This document shows positions 35,119-35,575 of a DNA stretch of 35,575 nucleotides, piece by piece. The notes below the pieces were generated by a model. That model was not told the origin of the DNA, did no database searches, and saw only the letters and a list, made by a program, of their open reading frames with translations. A program made the translations under genes and the position numbers. Each line of letters opens with the position of its first letter. Position 1 is the stretch's first letter. This stretch comes from Armatimonadota bacterium (GTDB lineage Bacteria > Sysuimicrobiota > Sysuimicrobiia > Sysuimicrobiales > Sysuimicrobiaceae), in assembly GCA_025060455.1 (NCBI GenBank), contig JANXBY010000060.1, forward strand, positions 1 through 35,575, written 5' to 3'.

Positions 35119-35424
35119 CTAAAGCTTGATCTCGATGTCCACACCCGCGGGTAGGTCCAGGGTCATCAGGGAGTCCACGGTCTTCTGGGTGGGCTCCAGG
35201 ATGTCGATGAGCCGTTTGTGCGTCAGGATCTGGAAGTGCTCCATGGACTCCTTGTCGATGTGCGGGCCCCGGATCACGCAGTAGACGCTCCGGTCCGTGG
35301 GCAGCGGGATGGGGCCTCGGATGCGGGCCCCGCTGCGGCGGGCCGCCTCCACCAGGGTGGCCGCGGACTGGTCCAGCAGCCGGTGGTCGTACGCCTTCAG
35401 CTTGATGCGGATCCGCTGCGCCAC
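35119..35424 (-). CDS. rpsJ: 30S ribosomal protein S10
   Basis: S10 is a small-subunit head protein and, with NusB, a transcription antitermination factor. The 101-residue product shows [60 protein letters not shown] and [20 protein letters not shown] then VDIEIKL, normal in length and motifs. GTG at 35424 has GGAGGCCGTG upstream. It lies 13 nt after the tuf stop, so the S10 cluster is probably read from the promoter upstream of tuf or further. Confidence 0.99.
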   Translation of the reverse strand: MAQRIRIKLKAYDHRLLDQSAATLVEAARRSGARIRGPIPLPTDRSVYCVIRGPHIDKESMEHFQILTHKRLIDILEPTQKTVDSLMTLDLPAGVDIEIKL

Positions 35425-35437
35425 GGCCTCCTCCCGC

Positions 35438-35575
35438 CTACTCCAGGATCTTCGTCACCACCCCGGCCCCCACCGTCCGACCCCCCTCCCGGATCGCAAA
35501 CCGTAACCCCTCCTCCAGCGCAATCGGACTGATCAGCTCCACCTCTAAATTGATGTTGTCCCCCGGCATCACCAT
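35438..35575 (-). CDS. tuf: Elongation factor Tu, C-terminal end (5' part outside window)
   Basis: Only the last 45 codons are visible: [20 protein letters not shown], then [20 protein letters not shown], then TKILE and stop. This is the C-terminal beta-barrel end of EF-Tu (DNVNxx[22 protein letters not shown]). The gene extends beyond the right edge. Third codon positions in this fragment are more often A or T (7 of 45) than in the adjacent rpsJ (5 of 101), and glycine and alanine codons favour GGG and GCG. It leads into the S10 cluster, 13 nt before rpsJ. Confidence 0.97.
   Translation of the reverse strand: MVMPGDNINLEVELISPIALEEGLRFAIREGGRTVGAGVVTKILE

Overview
The window is a high-GC bacterial chromosome segment, almost wholly coding. 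All genes lie on the minus strand except three on the plus strand (9001-9486, 10486-11058, 11043-11606). The gene set resembles Bacillota or a closely related high-GC lineage. Supporting features are an hpf-secA-prfB block, DUF3048 and DUF5693 proteins, a ReoM/IreB protein, an ecfA1-ecfA2-ecfT-truA block after rplQ, zinc-type S14, S4 and L36, and the Gram-positive SecY-Adk-Map-IF1 arrangement. Complex I subunits plus a UbiE/MenG methyltransferase point to a quinone-based respiratory chain. Candidate relatives are Symbiobacterium/Thermaerobacter-like Bacillota or an uncultured sister phylum. This placement is inference from gene content, not a phylogeny.

Right-hand half (about 20.3-35.6 kb, transcribed right to left): the end of tuf, then a complete S10-spc-alpha ribosomal superoperon. 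The order is rpsJ rplC rplD rplW rplB rpsS rplV rpsC rplP rpmC rpsQ rplN rplX rplE rpsZ rpsH rplF rplR rpsE rpmD rplO secY adk map infA rpmJ rpsM rpsK rpsD rpoA rplQ. Most genes are separated by fewer than 20 nt or overlap by 4 nt.

Middle (11.6-20.3 kb): the same direction continues without a visible break through ecfA1, ecfA2, ecfT, truA, a tRNA with a CAU anticodon, ubiE/menG, reoM (ireB), a murA-like gene and a partial complex I cluster in the order nuoB-nuoD-nuoI-nuoC. The truA stop codon lies inside the tRNA. ReoM controls MurA stability in Listeria, and here its homologue sits directly upstream of a MurA homologue. That MurA homologue has lost the catalytic lysine (Val instead) and carries Asp in place of the active-site Cys. 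The reoM-murA pair is the most interesting part of the window.

Left part (1-11.6 kb): two tandem plus-strand secreted paralogues with internal repeats, a minus-strand 2-hydroxyacid dehydrogenase, and a plus-strand DUF402 protein whose 3' end overlaps the dehydrogenase gene. These are followed by a minus-strand run: amino-acid ABC substrate-binding lipoprotein, permease, hpf (long form), DUF3048 lipoprotein, secA, prfB with a programmed +1 frameshift site, and a membrane DUF5693 protein cut by the window edge. No rRNA, CRISPR array, insertion sequence, prophage or convincing intrinsic terminator was seen. No gene-free stretch exceeds 300 nt; the longest, at 8815-9000, shows only a weak -10-like match.
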